Origin: Thiopontia sp964344785
Lineage (GTDB): Bacteria; Pseudomonadota; Gammaproteobacteria; GCF-002020875
Direction of reading: 5' to 3'
Assembly: GCA_964344785.1 (NCBI GenBank)
Contig: CAYFOR010000041.1
Coordinates: forward strand, 1-22,413
Length of the DNA stretch: 22,413 bases
Part shown: positions 6,394 through 13,740 of the stretch, one piece after another
Position numbering within the stretch: position 1 is the stretch's first letter
Layout of the letters: each line of letters starts with the position of its first letter
Notes under the pieces: generated by a model
The model's database searches: none
What the model was told of the DNA's origin: nothing
What the model saw: only the letters and a program-made list of their open reading frames with translations
Program-made: the position numbers and the translations under genes

Positions 6394-7086
6394 ATGGATA
6401 GATTCAGTAAAGTGGCAAGTGTGATCATGGTGGCAGCCATTCTGGGTGGTTGTGCGACCAATCCAGAGCGTCATCGTGCGAGCTGGGAACCGGTGGTCGC
6501 GCCGGTTCAGCCCAAGAAGATCTCCACCAACGGTTCCATCTACCAGGCAAGCCGGGAGGACTCCCTCTATACCAACGATCAGGCACGCCAGGTGGGTGAT
6601 GTCATCACGGTGAAGCTGAAGGAGAAGATGACCGCGAAGAAGGAGGCAAAGACCACAGCGTCGAAGGAAGACAGCCTGTCGATCCCCCGGATACCGGGGA
6701 TGCCCAACTCCAATATTTTGAATGCCTTTACCGACGCGGCAGGGACGGATCTGCTTGGAGACAGCACCAAGGAGTTTACAGGCAACGGTACAGCGGAGCA
6801 GAAGAATGAGTTGACCGGTGATATCACGGTGACCGTGGTCGAGGTGTTGCCCAACAGCAACCTCCGGGTGCGTGGCGAGAAACAGGTGACCATCAACCAG
6901 GGTGATGAACTGATTCGGGTCTCCGGTATTGTGCGGGTTGCCGACATCACAACGGACAATACCGTGCTTTCAACCCAGATTGCAGACGCCCAGATTGTCT
7001 ATGTGGGCAATGGTGGGATTCTCGATAACACCAATACACCCAGCATGCTGACACAGTTCTTTATGAGCTCACTGTGGCCTTTCTAA
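6394..7086 (+). CDS. flgH: Flagellar L-ring lipoprotein FlgH
   Basis: FlgH forms the L ring in the outer membrane around the distal rod. The signal peptide ends in the lipobox ILGGC, with the lipidated cysteine at residue 20 from the ATG at 6394, followed by ATNPERHRASWEPV. Conserved FlgH elements include SIYQASREDSLYTNDQARQV with GDVITVKLKEKMTAKKEAK, and RVRGEKQVTINQGDELIRVS with GIVRVADI near the C-terminus; it ends SSLWPF. A GTG at 6391 is directly in frame and would add one residue. I prefer the ATG because the best purine-rich site (GTAGG, 6381-6385) is 8 bases upstream of it. Length 230 residues is normal. It lies between flgG and flgI in the expected order. Confidence 0.95.
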   Translation: MDRFSKVASVIMVAAILGGCATNPERHRASWEPVVAPVQPKKISTNGSIYQASREDSLYTNDQARQVGDVITVKLKEKMTAKKEAKTTASKEDSLSIPRIPGMPNSNILNAFTDAAGTDLLGDSTKEFTGNGTAEQKNELTGDITVTVVEVLPNSNLRVRGEKQVTINQGDELIRVSGIVRVADITTDNTVLSTQIADAQIVYVGNGGILDNTNTPSMLTQFFMSSLWPF

Positions 7087-7125
7087 CAGATACCTTGAAA
7101 TTTGATTTGGTTTGAGCGAACGACG

Positions 7126-8295
7126 ATGAAACAGCAGACATATCAGAAACAGATCCCGGTCGAGCAGCTTCCCAAGGAGAAAGGGGTGGGCAAGACACTC
7201 CTCTTTATCCTGATTATCACGCTGGCAGCACTATGGGTGTTCTCTTCACAGGCACAGGCCGAGCGACTCAAGGATATTGCCTCGGTTTCCGGGGTACGAG
7301 ACAACCCGCTGGTGGGTTACGGATTGGTTGTTGGGCTCAACGCAACGGGAGATAACAACTCCAAGTTTGCCGGACAGAGTCTCACCAGCCTGTTGAGCCA
7401 CTTCGGTATTCAGACCCCACCGGGTGTCGCGGTGGATACCGGCCATGTGGCGGCAGTGATGGTGAGTGCAGAGTTGCCCCCCTTTGCCAAACAGGGGCAG
7501 AAGATGGATATTACCGTCTCCACGCTGGGAGATGCCTCAAGTCTGGTGGGTGGTACGCTGTTGATGACCCAGCTCCGAGGTGCCGACAGTGAGGTCTATG
7601 CCATTGCCCAGGGAAGCCTGGTGGTGAGTGGCTTCGGTGTCAACGGTCAGGATGGGTCGAAGGTACAGGTGAATACCCTGACAGTGGGCCGTGTACCGGA
7701 AGGGGCCATCGTCGAGCGGGAGGTCCCCGCCACATTCGTGAAGCGCGGAAAGATGACCTTCAACCTTCACCAGAGTGATTTTACGACGGTTAAACGGGTG
7801 GCCGATGCCATTGATGAGCTCTATGGTGAAGGCACTGCGGATGCAGTCGACTCGGTATCGATCGAGGTGGTCGCACCGAAAAACCCTCGTCATCATGTCG
7901 AATTTCTCTCGATGCTGGAGAATCTGGAAGTGGCCCCGGCAGCGGCGGCGGCCAAGGTGATCATCAACTCCAGAACCGGTACGGTGGTGATCAATAATCA
8001 GGTCAAGGTGAGTCCTGCAGCCGTTACCCACGGGTCACTGGTGGTGACCATCAAGGAGGGGGCGGAAGTGACGCAGCCCAATATGCTGGCAGGTGGGGAG
8101 ACGGTAGTGCAGAACGACTCCGAGCTGGCAGTGGAGGAAGAGAAGAATCCGATGTTCCTGTTTGATGGTGGCGTGAGCCTGGATCAACTGGTCGATGCGG
8201 TCAATGCGGTAGGTGCGGCGCCTGGAGATCTGGTTGCCATTCTTGAGGCACTGAAACGGGCCGGTGCGCTCAAGGCTCAACTGGTGGTGCTCTGA
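7126..8295 (+). CDS. flgI: Flagellar P-ring protein FlgI
   Basis: FlgI is a periplasmic protein that assembles into the P ring in the peptidoglycan layer. From the ATG at 7126 the product is 389 residues. An unusually long N-region (about 24 residues) precedes the hydrophobic segment LLFILIITLAALWVFSS and a cleavage site after AQA; the mature protein begins ERLKDIASVSGVRDNPLVGY, the family hallmark. Other conserved blocks are GLVVGLNATGDNN, MDITVSTLGDASSLVGGTLL and RTGTVVINNQVKVSPAAVTH. It ends LKAQLVVL. A TTG at 7102 would extend the frame, but it adds residues ahead of an already long leader and has no obvious ribosome-binding site. flgJ starts 2 bases after its stop. Confidence 0.95.
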   Translation: MKQQTYQKQIPVEQLPKEKGVGKTLLFILIITLAALWVFSSQAQAERLKDIASVSGVRDNPLVGYGLVVGLNATGDNNSKFAGQSLTSLLSHFGIQTPPGVAVDTGHVAAVMVSAELPPFAKQGQKMDITVSTLGDASSLVGGTLLMTQLRGADSEVYAIAQGSLVVSGFGVNGQDGSKVQVNTLTVGRVPEGAIVEREVPATFVKRGKMTFNLHQSDFTTVKRVADAIDELYGEGTADAVDSVSIEVVAPKNPRHHVEFLSMLENLEVAPAAAAAKVIINSRTGTVVINNQVKVSPAAVTHGSLVVTIKEGAEVTQPNMLAGGETVVQNDSELAVEEEKNPMFLFDGGVSLDQLVDAVNAVGAAPGDLVAILEALKRAGALKAQLVVL

Positions 8296-8297
8296 TC

Positions 8298-8744
8298 ATG
8301 TTTGATACATCGAATAGTAGTTTCACCGCATCACTCTCTCAGGATCTCTCCAGGGGAGAAGAGATCCGCAAGTTGGCCTCCAGTGATCAACGTGCCGCAC
8401 TGGAAGCGGCAACCCGCCAGTTTGAGGGGCTCTTCATTCAGATGATGCTCAAGAGCATGCGTGCAACCGTTTCAGAGGATGGTCTCTTCTCCAGTTCGGC
8501 CATCAAGAGCTTCAAGGAGATGCAGGATAGCGAATTGGCCAGACGGATCGCCGCGAAGGGGGGGCTGGGTCTGACCAACCAGATTGTCGACTCGGTGATA
8601 CGGCAGGCCGGTATCGCCACGGACCAGGCGGTGGAGCCTGCTGAAAAGGCAGAGGGAGAGACAGCCGATACGAAAGATGAAAGTGATCAGACGGTTGATA
8701 CCATTACCCATCTGCAGCAGCGTGGTGTGAGCCTGTTTGAGTAA
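8298..8744 (+). CDS. flgJ: Rod-capping protein FlgJ, single-domain form
   Basis: The product is 148 residues. The rod-binding domain occupies about residues 25-100: ATRQFEGLFIQMMLKSMR, then EDGLFSSSAIKSFKEMQDSE and ARRIAAKGGLGLTNQI. The rest is an acidic, low-complexity tail (EPAEKAEGETADTKDESDQ) ending HLQQRGVSLFE. The C-terminal glucosaminidase domain that makes enteric FlgJ about 310 residues is absent, and no such domain is seen in the following gene. Short FlgJ forms are known in other bacteria, where a separate hydrolase opens the wall. The ATG is 2 bases after the flgI stop with only a weak ribosome-binding site, suggesting translational coupling. Its stop overlaps the next start by one base (TAATG). 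Confidence 0.92.
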   Translation: MFDTSNSSFTASLSQDLSRGEEIRKLASSDQRAALEAATRQFEGLFIQMMLKSMRATVSEDGLFSSSAIKSFKEMQDSELARRIAAKGGLGLTNQIVDSVIRQAGIATDQAVEPAEKAEGETADTKDESDQTVDTITHLQQRGVSLFE

Positions 8745-9778
8745 TGATGGTTATCCGTCTGCTTTTCGGAGTTCTGATTACGATCTGGCTGCAGAGTGGT
8801 GCCGCCTCTCTGTTGGCCCCTGAAGACGACTCAATCGAGGTCTGGCCTTCGATCCCGGTGATCTTTGCGGCTGATATCGAGGAGTACAAGCTGGTGCGTG
8901 ATATCTTTCGTGGCCTCCATCTGGAGCAGAAAGAGCCGGCCACGATCAAGACCCTGCTGAAGCAGGTGGACAAGATGCGGGGGAGAACCACGGGGAAGTT
9001 GTGGCGAACCTACGATTCCGATCTGATCGGTTATTACGACCGGCTGACCGAAGAGAATCGAATCGAGAACCCGAAGCTTCACTTCTCCTTTGATGGTATC
9101 AAACCGGCCGAGCTACCCGAGGATATCAAGCTGGATTCTCCGCAACTGGAGGCACTGGCGCAGAAGGAGGGAGTCTCCGGAGTGTTTGCCTATGTCACCT
9201 ATACCAAAATGAGTCAGCGGCAGTTGAGAGCAACATTGACCCTGATTCGCTTGCGGGATGGCTTCTCCAAGAGTTTCACGGTCACCGATCAGGCGCACAA
9301 GATTGCCGAGCGTCATGCTCAACTGCTGTTTGACTACCTGTATAGAACCCCCTTTCCGCACTATCGGAATCCACTGCAACAGCGCCGCTGGCTGCTGCCC
9401 GCGCCTCAGGATAGAAACAGGCCGGTGACACTGTTGCAGGCGAGGCTTGCCTGCCGCTCACAGGGTGCGCAGTTGCCGACGGTGGATGAGCTGATTCTGG
9501 GAGAACAGGCGGGCCCCTATAACAATGGGGTTATTCTGATCGAGGGTGCCTTTTATCATGCGGCGGATGACAGGCGGCTGCTGGGTGGGGAGACTTCAGA
9601 TCCACGCGGCAAGATCCGGATGTTGCGTTCAGACCGTCAAAAGGCACGATACTACTGTATCCGAACTGCTCCAATGCCGGTGGTTGCCCCTGCGGTTGGA
9701 ACGAAACCGGCAAGTCAGTCGGACACCCCTGCTGTGGAGGGTATGGCTGCACCGTCACAAGTCGGACAAGGCGCCTGA
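8744..9778 (+). CDS. Exported protein of unknown function coupled to flgJ
   Basis: I do not recognise this 344-residue protein as a named flagellar component. A signal peptide is visible (IRLLFGVLITIWLQSGAAS, residues 4-22), so it should act in the periplasm or outer membrane. Residues about 30-220 are charged and mixed helix/strand; SPQLEALAQKEGVSGVFAYV followed by a strand-rich part and a helix (AHKIAERHAQLLFDYLYR) faintly recalls TolB-N/CsgG/LpoB-type folds. Residues about 230-310 contain TLLQARLACRSQGAQLPTVD and end in ARYYCIRTA; the paired cysteines and 'LPTVDEL' resemble the C-type-lectin-like/DUF1566 or sulfatase-modifying-factor folds. Both comparisons are by eye. The tail (311-344) is Pro/Ala-rich. 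It overlaps flgJ by one base and ends the flgF unit, so a role in basal body assembly is a reasonable inference. Confidence 0.85.
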   Translation: MMVIRLLFGVLITIWLQSGAASLLAPEDDSIEVWPSIPVIFAADIEEYKLVRDIFRGLHLEQKEPATIKTLLKQVDKMRGRTTGKLWRTYDSDLIGYYDRLTEENRIENPKLHFSFDGIKPAELPEDIKLDSPQLEALAQKEGVSGVFAYVTYTKMSQRQLRATLTLIRLRDGFSKSFTVTDQAHKIAERHAQLLFDYLYRTPFPHYRNPLQQRRWLLPAPQDRNRPVTLLQARLACRSQGAQLPTVDELILGEQAGPYNNGVILIEGAFYHAADDRRLLGGETSDPRGKIRMLRSDRQKARYYCIRTAPMPVVAPAVGTKPASQSDTPAVEGMAAPSQVGQGA

Positions 9779-9874
9779 TTGTACACCCTAGCCGACCGGT
9801 TCCCGCTGTCGGCACTCCAATCTGAACGCCCTTCTACCGACAGTCATCGGCTGATTTCCAGAGAAAATTGATCT

Positions 9875-9889
9875 TGGCACGGTTCATGC
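9875..9889 (+). promoter_or_regulatory. Sigma-54 promoter of flgKL
   Basis: TGGCAC-GGTTC-ATGC has GG at 9876-9877 and GC at 9888-9889, 10 bases apart, followed by TT. The -12 half has A for the first T. Expected start is near 9901, about 29 bases before the flgK ATG. No hairpin terminator with a T-tract is seen between the preceding gene and this promoter, so some readthrough from flgF-J is possible. Confidence 0.8.
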
Positions 9890-9929
9890 TTATTTCTAGG
9901 CAGGAACCATTTGAAAAAGACACAAGATC

Positions 9930-11954
9930 ATGACTGCACCATCCATGTTAGGCCTCGGAACATCAGCACTCTCTGCTTATCGTTCAGCGCTTTCGGTCAC
10001 CAGTAACAACATCTCCAATGTGGGTGTTGACGGTTACTCCAGGCAGCGCGCAGACCTCAATATGCAGGATGCGATGCGGACCAACCAGGGGTATATGGGG
10101 ACGGGTGTTGAGGGTGGACAGGTTACACGTGTCTACGACCAGTTCCTGACCAAGAATCTCAATACAGCGACTTCCAGTGCCAATCACTACAACAGTTACC
10201 ATGAGTATGCATCGACCATTGATGAGATTTTGGCCAATCCAGAGATGGGAATGACGCCGGTAATGAGTACATTTTTCAATGCGATGCATGACCTTACTGC
10301 AGCGCCTTCTTCAATTCCTGCACGTCAGGTGCTGCAGGGTGAAGGTGAGGCGCTGGTCACCCGTTTCAATACCCTGCACTCCGAGATGGAGACGGTTCGC
10401 AGCCAGACGCTGGAGGAGATGGACGCCACTGTCTCCCGGATTAACGGCATCAGCATGTCGATTGCTGATCTGAATGCCAAGATCTCCAACGCCTCCAATG
10501 GTGGAAATGAGCCACCCAACGATCTTCTGGATCGTCGTGATCAGCTGACCAAGGAGCTTGCCGAGTACGTTGGTATCACTACCAATGAGCAGGAAGGCAT
10601 GGTCAATATCTATATCGGCAAAGGGCAGGCATTAGTTGCCGATACTAGCTATAACGAATTGACTCTTGGGAGTAGTCAGTACAATCAGAGTGAGACATTC
10701 AAGCTCTACATGAAGATGGGGCAGACCGATATCGACATCACCTCTGCAATCAAGGGGGGGCGTGCCGGGGGAATCGTTGACTTCACCAAGGATATTCTGA
10801 CGACCGCCCAGAATTCACTGGGAAGAATGGCGATTGCGATCTCTGCAACCATCAATGCCCAGCACCGCAGTGGCTATGGGATGAATGGTGACAGCGATAC
10901 CGGCAACAACTTTTTCAGCCTGGGTGAGACCACCAGTGTTGACGGCATTACCAAGATGACACTCGATGGTGCCATCGCCGAGACCGACTCCAGTGCGCTG
11001 CTCTCCGTCTCCATTCCACTGAACAATGGTGAGGTTGAGGTAGGTCCTGTTACCGCAAATGCGGTGACCGGTCTGACGCTCAACGGCACCTTGATCGGTG
11101 ATGTTGCGGCCGGAGCAACTGCAACGGCAACGGCTGCCAGCATTGTGGACGCGATCAATGCAGAATCATCCGAGACCGGTATCACGGCAGAGGCAACCAG
11201 CGATGACAAGATCAAGCTGATTTCCGATCAGGACATTGAGGTTACTGTGGCGGATTCAGGTGACATCTCTGCCAGTGGTCTCAGTGAGGGTACTTACCGG
11301 ATGGTCAAGAGTTCAATCAAGGCGCTGACCACGGATGACTATGCGCTCTCCTATAACGGCACCAGCTTTGTGATTACCAACCAGAATACTCAGGAAGAGC
11401 GTGTTCTCGACACCGCAGAGACCACCCAGTTGAAGGACACCAGCATCCGCGGTGGTGTGGTACACGACGGACTGGTCTTTCAGCTCAACACCTACCAGGG
11501 TGAGATGGAAGAGGGTGAGGAGATTGTGGTACATGCAACCCGTAACGCTTCGCAGAATATCGGCATGGCATTGACAGCGGCACAGATTGCCTCCATTGCC
11601 GCTTCCGATCAGCCGGATGAGTCCGGTAACAACCAGAATATGCTGGACATGGTGGCACTGCAAACCGAAAAGCTGCTTTCGGCAGGTTCCAACGGCGTAG
11701 CAACCGCCACCTTCCAGGAGAATTATGGACAGTTGGTCTCCGAGGTGGGTGTACAGACCCACTATGCAGATGTAAACCGTGTGGCACAGGAGTCCATCGT
11801 GAAAAATGCCCAGGCTTCCAGAGACAACCACGCAGCGGTCAATCTGGACGAAGAGGCGGCCAACCTGCTGAAGTTCCAGCAGATGTATCAGGCATCAACC
11901 CGGGTAATTTCCATGGCTGATGAGCTGTTCAAGGCCGTATTGAATGTAGTGTAA
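9930..11954 (+). CDS. flgK: Hook-filament junction protein FlgK (HAP1), with insert
   Basis: The product is 674 residues, longer than the roughly 550 of enteric FlgK. It is the first junction protein on the hook tip, below FlgL and the filament. The N-terminus has LGTSALSAYRSALSVTSNNI with SNVGVDGYSRQRADL, the FlgK signature. DLNAKISNASNGGNEPPNDL then LDRRDQLTKELAEYVGI (about 180-215) is also characteristic. The C-terminus LDEEAANLLKFQQMYQASTR then VISMADELFKAVLNVV is canonical. The extra length includes about residues 375-440 (GLTLNGTLIGDVAAGATATA, SIVDAINAESSETGITAEAT, KIKLISDQDIEV), which fits a Flagellin_IN-like module. A second in-frame ATG (9945) has a poorer upstream region, so 9930 is kept. 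flgL follows after 25 bases. Confidence 0.95.
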   Translation: MTAPSMLGLGTSALSAYRSALSVTSNNISNVGVDGYSRQRADLNMQDAMRTNQGYMGTGVEGGQVTRVYDQFLTKNLNTATSSANHYNSYHEYASTIDEILANPEMGMTPVMSTFFNAMHDLTAAPSSIPARQVLQGEGEALVTRFNTLHSEMETVRSQTLEEMDATVSRINGISMSIADLNAKISNASNGGNEPPNDLLDRRDQLTKELAEYVGITTNEQEGMVNIYIGKGQALVADTSYNELTLGSSQYNQSETFKLYMKMGQTDIDITSAIKGGRAGGIVDFTKDILTTAQNSLGRMAIAISATINAQHRSGYGMNGDSDTGNNFFSLGETTSVDGITKMTLDGAIAETDSSALLSVSIPLNNGEVEVGPVTANAVTGLTLNGTLIGDVAAGATATATAASIVDAINAESSETGITAEATSDDKIKLISDQDIEVTVADSGDISASGLSEGTYRMVKSSIKALTTDDYALSYNGTSFVITNQNTQEERVLDTAETTQLKDTSIRGGVVHDGLVFQLNTYQGEMEEGEEIVVHATRNASQNIGMALTAAQIASIAASDQPDESGNNQNMLDMVALQTEKLLSAGSNGVATATFQENYGQLVSEVGVQTHYADVNRVAQESIVKNAQASRDNHAAVNLDEEAANLLKFQQMYQASTRVISMADELFKAVLNVV

Positions 11955-11979
11955 GTAAGAGATAACTTGGAGTAGGAAA

Positions 11980-12912
11980 ATGCGTATCGCAACCGTAAGT
12001 ATGCAACAGCAGGGGGTCAATGCCATTCTGGATCGGCAGGCCGATCTGAGCAAGACCGAGCTTCAGTTGGCAACAGGTCGCAAGATCCTCCGACCATCCG
12101 AAGATCCGGTCAACTCCGCAGTCACGCTCAATCTGAAAGAATCCATTTCCATGTCAGAACAGTATATGCGCAATGCAGATATGGCAAAGGCCTCTCTTGC
12201 GCTGCAGGAGTCTACGCTGGAAGGGGTTACCACGAATATCCAGCGGGCACGTGAACTGGCGCTGCAGGGGATGAGTGATACCAACTCATCCACAAGCCGT
12301 ACCGCTATTGCAATGGAGCTACGACAGATTCGTGAGGCGGTATTCAACCTGGCCAATTCACGGGACGAGCAGGGAGAGTATATTTTTGCCGGTTCCAAAT
12401 CACCGACTGCTCCAGGACCATTCAAGAGTGAAGACCCCAAAAATGACACCGTCACCTTTGATGGCAACAGCACCAACCGACAGATCCCGATCAGTGACGG
12501 GCAGAAGGTGATCTCCCGCGATAGTGGGCAGGAGGTTTTCGGTGACCTCAGTAGTGGGGATGATGATGACATCTTCGCCACTCTGGGAGACATGATCGAG
12601 TGGCTCGACCCCGCAGATCCGGATAATCCGACAGTGACCTCTTCAGATGGTCTGCTGAACAACCTGGATACAGGTATTGATCGTATTCTTGAGGTTCAGG
12701 CAAAGATTGGTGCACGCATGAACATGATTGAACGCCACACCAGCGTGGAAGAGGGGTTCGTCACCAAGATGAAGGAGACCCTCTCCGGCATCAATGATGT
12801 GGACTATGCCGAGGCCATCTCCCAGTTCAATATCGAGCAGGTGGGGATGCAGGCGGCACAGCAGGCCTACACCAAGATTCAGGGACTCTCGCTGTTCGAC
12901 TATATCCGTTAG
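11980..12912 (+). CDS. flgL: Hook-filament junction protein FlgL (HAP3)
   Basis: The product is 310 residues, normal for FlgL. FlgL sits between FlgK and the flagellin filament. The N-terminal flagellin-like helix MRIATVSMQQQGVNAILDRQ is followed by ELQLATGRKILRPSEDPVNS, the diagnostic FlgL motif. DEQGEYIFAGSKSPTAPGPF (about 128-147) is also typical. The C-terminal coiled coil reads DYAEAISQFNIEQVGMQAAQ then QAYTKIQGLSLFDYIR. Ribosome-binding site TTGGAG/AGGAAA lies just before the ATG. It is the last flagellar gene of the window and is followed by a terminator hairpin at 12946-12981. Confidence 0.95.
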   Translation: MRIATVSMQQQGVNAILDRQADLSKTELQLATGRKILRPSEDPVNSAVTLNLKESISMSEQYMRNADMAKASLALQESTLEGVTTNIQRARELALQGMSDTNSSTSRTAIAMELRQIREAVFNLANSRDEQGEYIFAGSKSPTAPGPFKSEDPKNDTVTFDGNSTNRQIPISDGQKVISRDSGQEVFGDLSSGDDDDIFATLGDMIEWLDPADPDNPTVTSSDGLLNNLDTGIDRILEVQAKIGARMNMIERHTSVEEGFVTKMKETLSGINDVDYAEAISQFNIEQVGMQAAQQAYTKIQGLSLFDYIR

Positions 12913-12945
12913 CTCACCTCTGAAATCCGCTACCTCTGTTTTATG

Positions 12946-12981
12946 AAAATGGTCATTTACATCGGTAGATGACCATTTTTT
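12946..12981 (+). terminator. Rho-independent terminator after flgL
   Basis: AAAATGGTCAT (12946-12956) pairs perfectly with ATGACCATTTT (12969-12979) around a 12-base loop, followed by two more T. It starts 34 bases after the flgL stop and closes the flagellar cluster. The A/T symmetry could allow bidirectional action. Confidence 0.85.
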
Positions 12982-13033
12982 ATGGTTGCTTTACACTAAC
13001 GAAGAGCAATTTTTCTTCTGATGGAATGAGAGA

Positions 13034-13056
13034 TATACTGGATACAGGAATCCGGT
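13034..13056 (+). promoter_or_regulatory. Possible -10 and operator of the toxin-antitoxin pair
   Basis: TATACT at 13034-13039 resembles a sigma-70 -10 box, with no convincing -35 (TTTTCT at 13011-13016 is the best at 17-base spacing). Overlapping it is an imperfect palindrome, ACTGGAT (13037-13043) and ATCCGGT (13050-13056), matching at 6 of 7 positions with a 6-base gap. Type II antitoxins usually repress their own promoter by binding such palindromes, so this is a candidate operator. Confidence 0.4.
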
Positions 13057-13075
13057 TTTAATTGACTACAGCACC

Positions 13076-13357
13076 ATGAGCACACTAACACTAGAAATGA
13101 GAGGGAGTGAGCTTCCGGCAAACATCTCTAAATCGTTCCATGTAGAAGCAGACCATATCTACGTGGTGACGGTGCGAGACAAGGTGGATGATGCGGTACC
13201 GGATATTACCGGGGCATGGACACGAGAGCAGTGGAAAGAGGAGATCCAGAAAGGGATCGATGACCTGGATGCTGGGCGCACTCATGAAGCGAACGATGAG
13301 TTCTTTGAAGGGATCAAATCGGAGATACGAGCAGCACATCATAAACACCGTTCATGA
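13076..13357 (+). CDS. Putative antitoxin of a ParDE-type module
   Basis: This 93-residue acidic protein lies immediately before, and overlaps by ATGA, a ParE-like toxin. That position is the main reason for the call. The N-terminal half (SKSFHVEADHIYVVTVRD) is strand-rich and is not an obvious ribbon-helix-helix domain; the C-terminal half (TREQWKEEIQKGIDDLDAGR, then FFEGIKSEIRAAHH) is helical, as expected for the part that wraps around the toxin. I cannot place it in a named antitoxin family. It may bind the palindrome at 13037-13056. The start at 13076 follows a poor ribosome-binding site. It lies between the flagellar cluster and queA, an insertion point unrelated to either. Confidence 0.7.
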   Translation: MSTLTLEMRGSELPANISKSFHVEADHIYVVTVRDKVDDAVPDITGAWTREQWKEEIQKGIDDLDAGRTHEANDEFFEGIKSEIRAAHHKHRS

Positions 13358-13650
13358 AAAGATCGGTGCAGTTCACGCTGGAATCACGGCTTGATCTGAA
13401 GCATATCGGTATCTATATCGCCAGAGATAATCTTATGGCTGCATTACAATTTGTAGACATCCTGAAGAACTGCTGTACAAACACCATTGGTGAAAACCCG
13501 GAGATTGGACGACAGCGGGAGGATGTTGCTGCAGGCCTACGAATCTTCCCCTGTCGGGACTACTTGGTTTTGTACCGCATTAAGCCGGATTTCGTAGAGA
13601 TTATCCGTGTGGTGCATGGGTCGAGGGATGTGGAGAGTTTGGGTAAATGA
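13354..13650 (+). CDS. ParE/RelE-family toxin
   Basis: The product is 98 residues, the typical size. Family features are visible: FTLESRLDLKHIGIYIARDN near the N-terminus (the helix that follows the first strand, usually 'A..DL..I..Y'), ENPEIGRQREDVAAGLRIFP in the centre, and the C-terminal strands YLVLYRIKPDFVEIIRVVHG then SRDVESL, a very common ParE ending. ParE toxins act on DNA gyrase and RelE relatives on ribosome-bound mRNA; sequence alone favours the ParE side, without proof of the target. Its ATG overlaps the antitoxin stop (ATGA), so the two are translationally coupled. Confidence 0.82.
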   Translation: MKRSVQFTLESRLDLKHIGIYIARDNLMAALQFVDILKNCCTNTIGENPEIGRQREDVAAGLRIFPCRDYLVLYRIKPDFVEIIRVVHGSRDVESLGK

Positions 13651-13740
13651 AAAACACTATAACGAATAAGGTTGGATTACAGCTTCTTGCAGCGCTCGAA
13701 TCACGATCTGACTCGATGACAGATAAGCTGTTAGCGCGCC

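Noticed and set aside
9791..9813. Hairpin GCCGAC/GTCGGC after the unknown gene as a terminator
   Set aside because: The stem has only 6 pairs, a loop of 11, and no T-tract follows.
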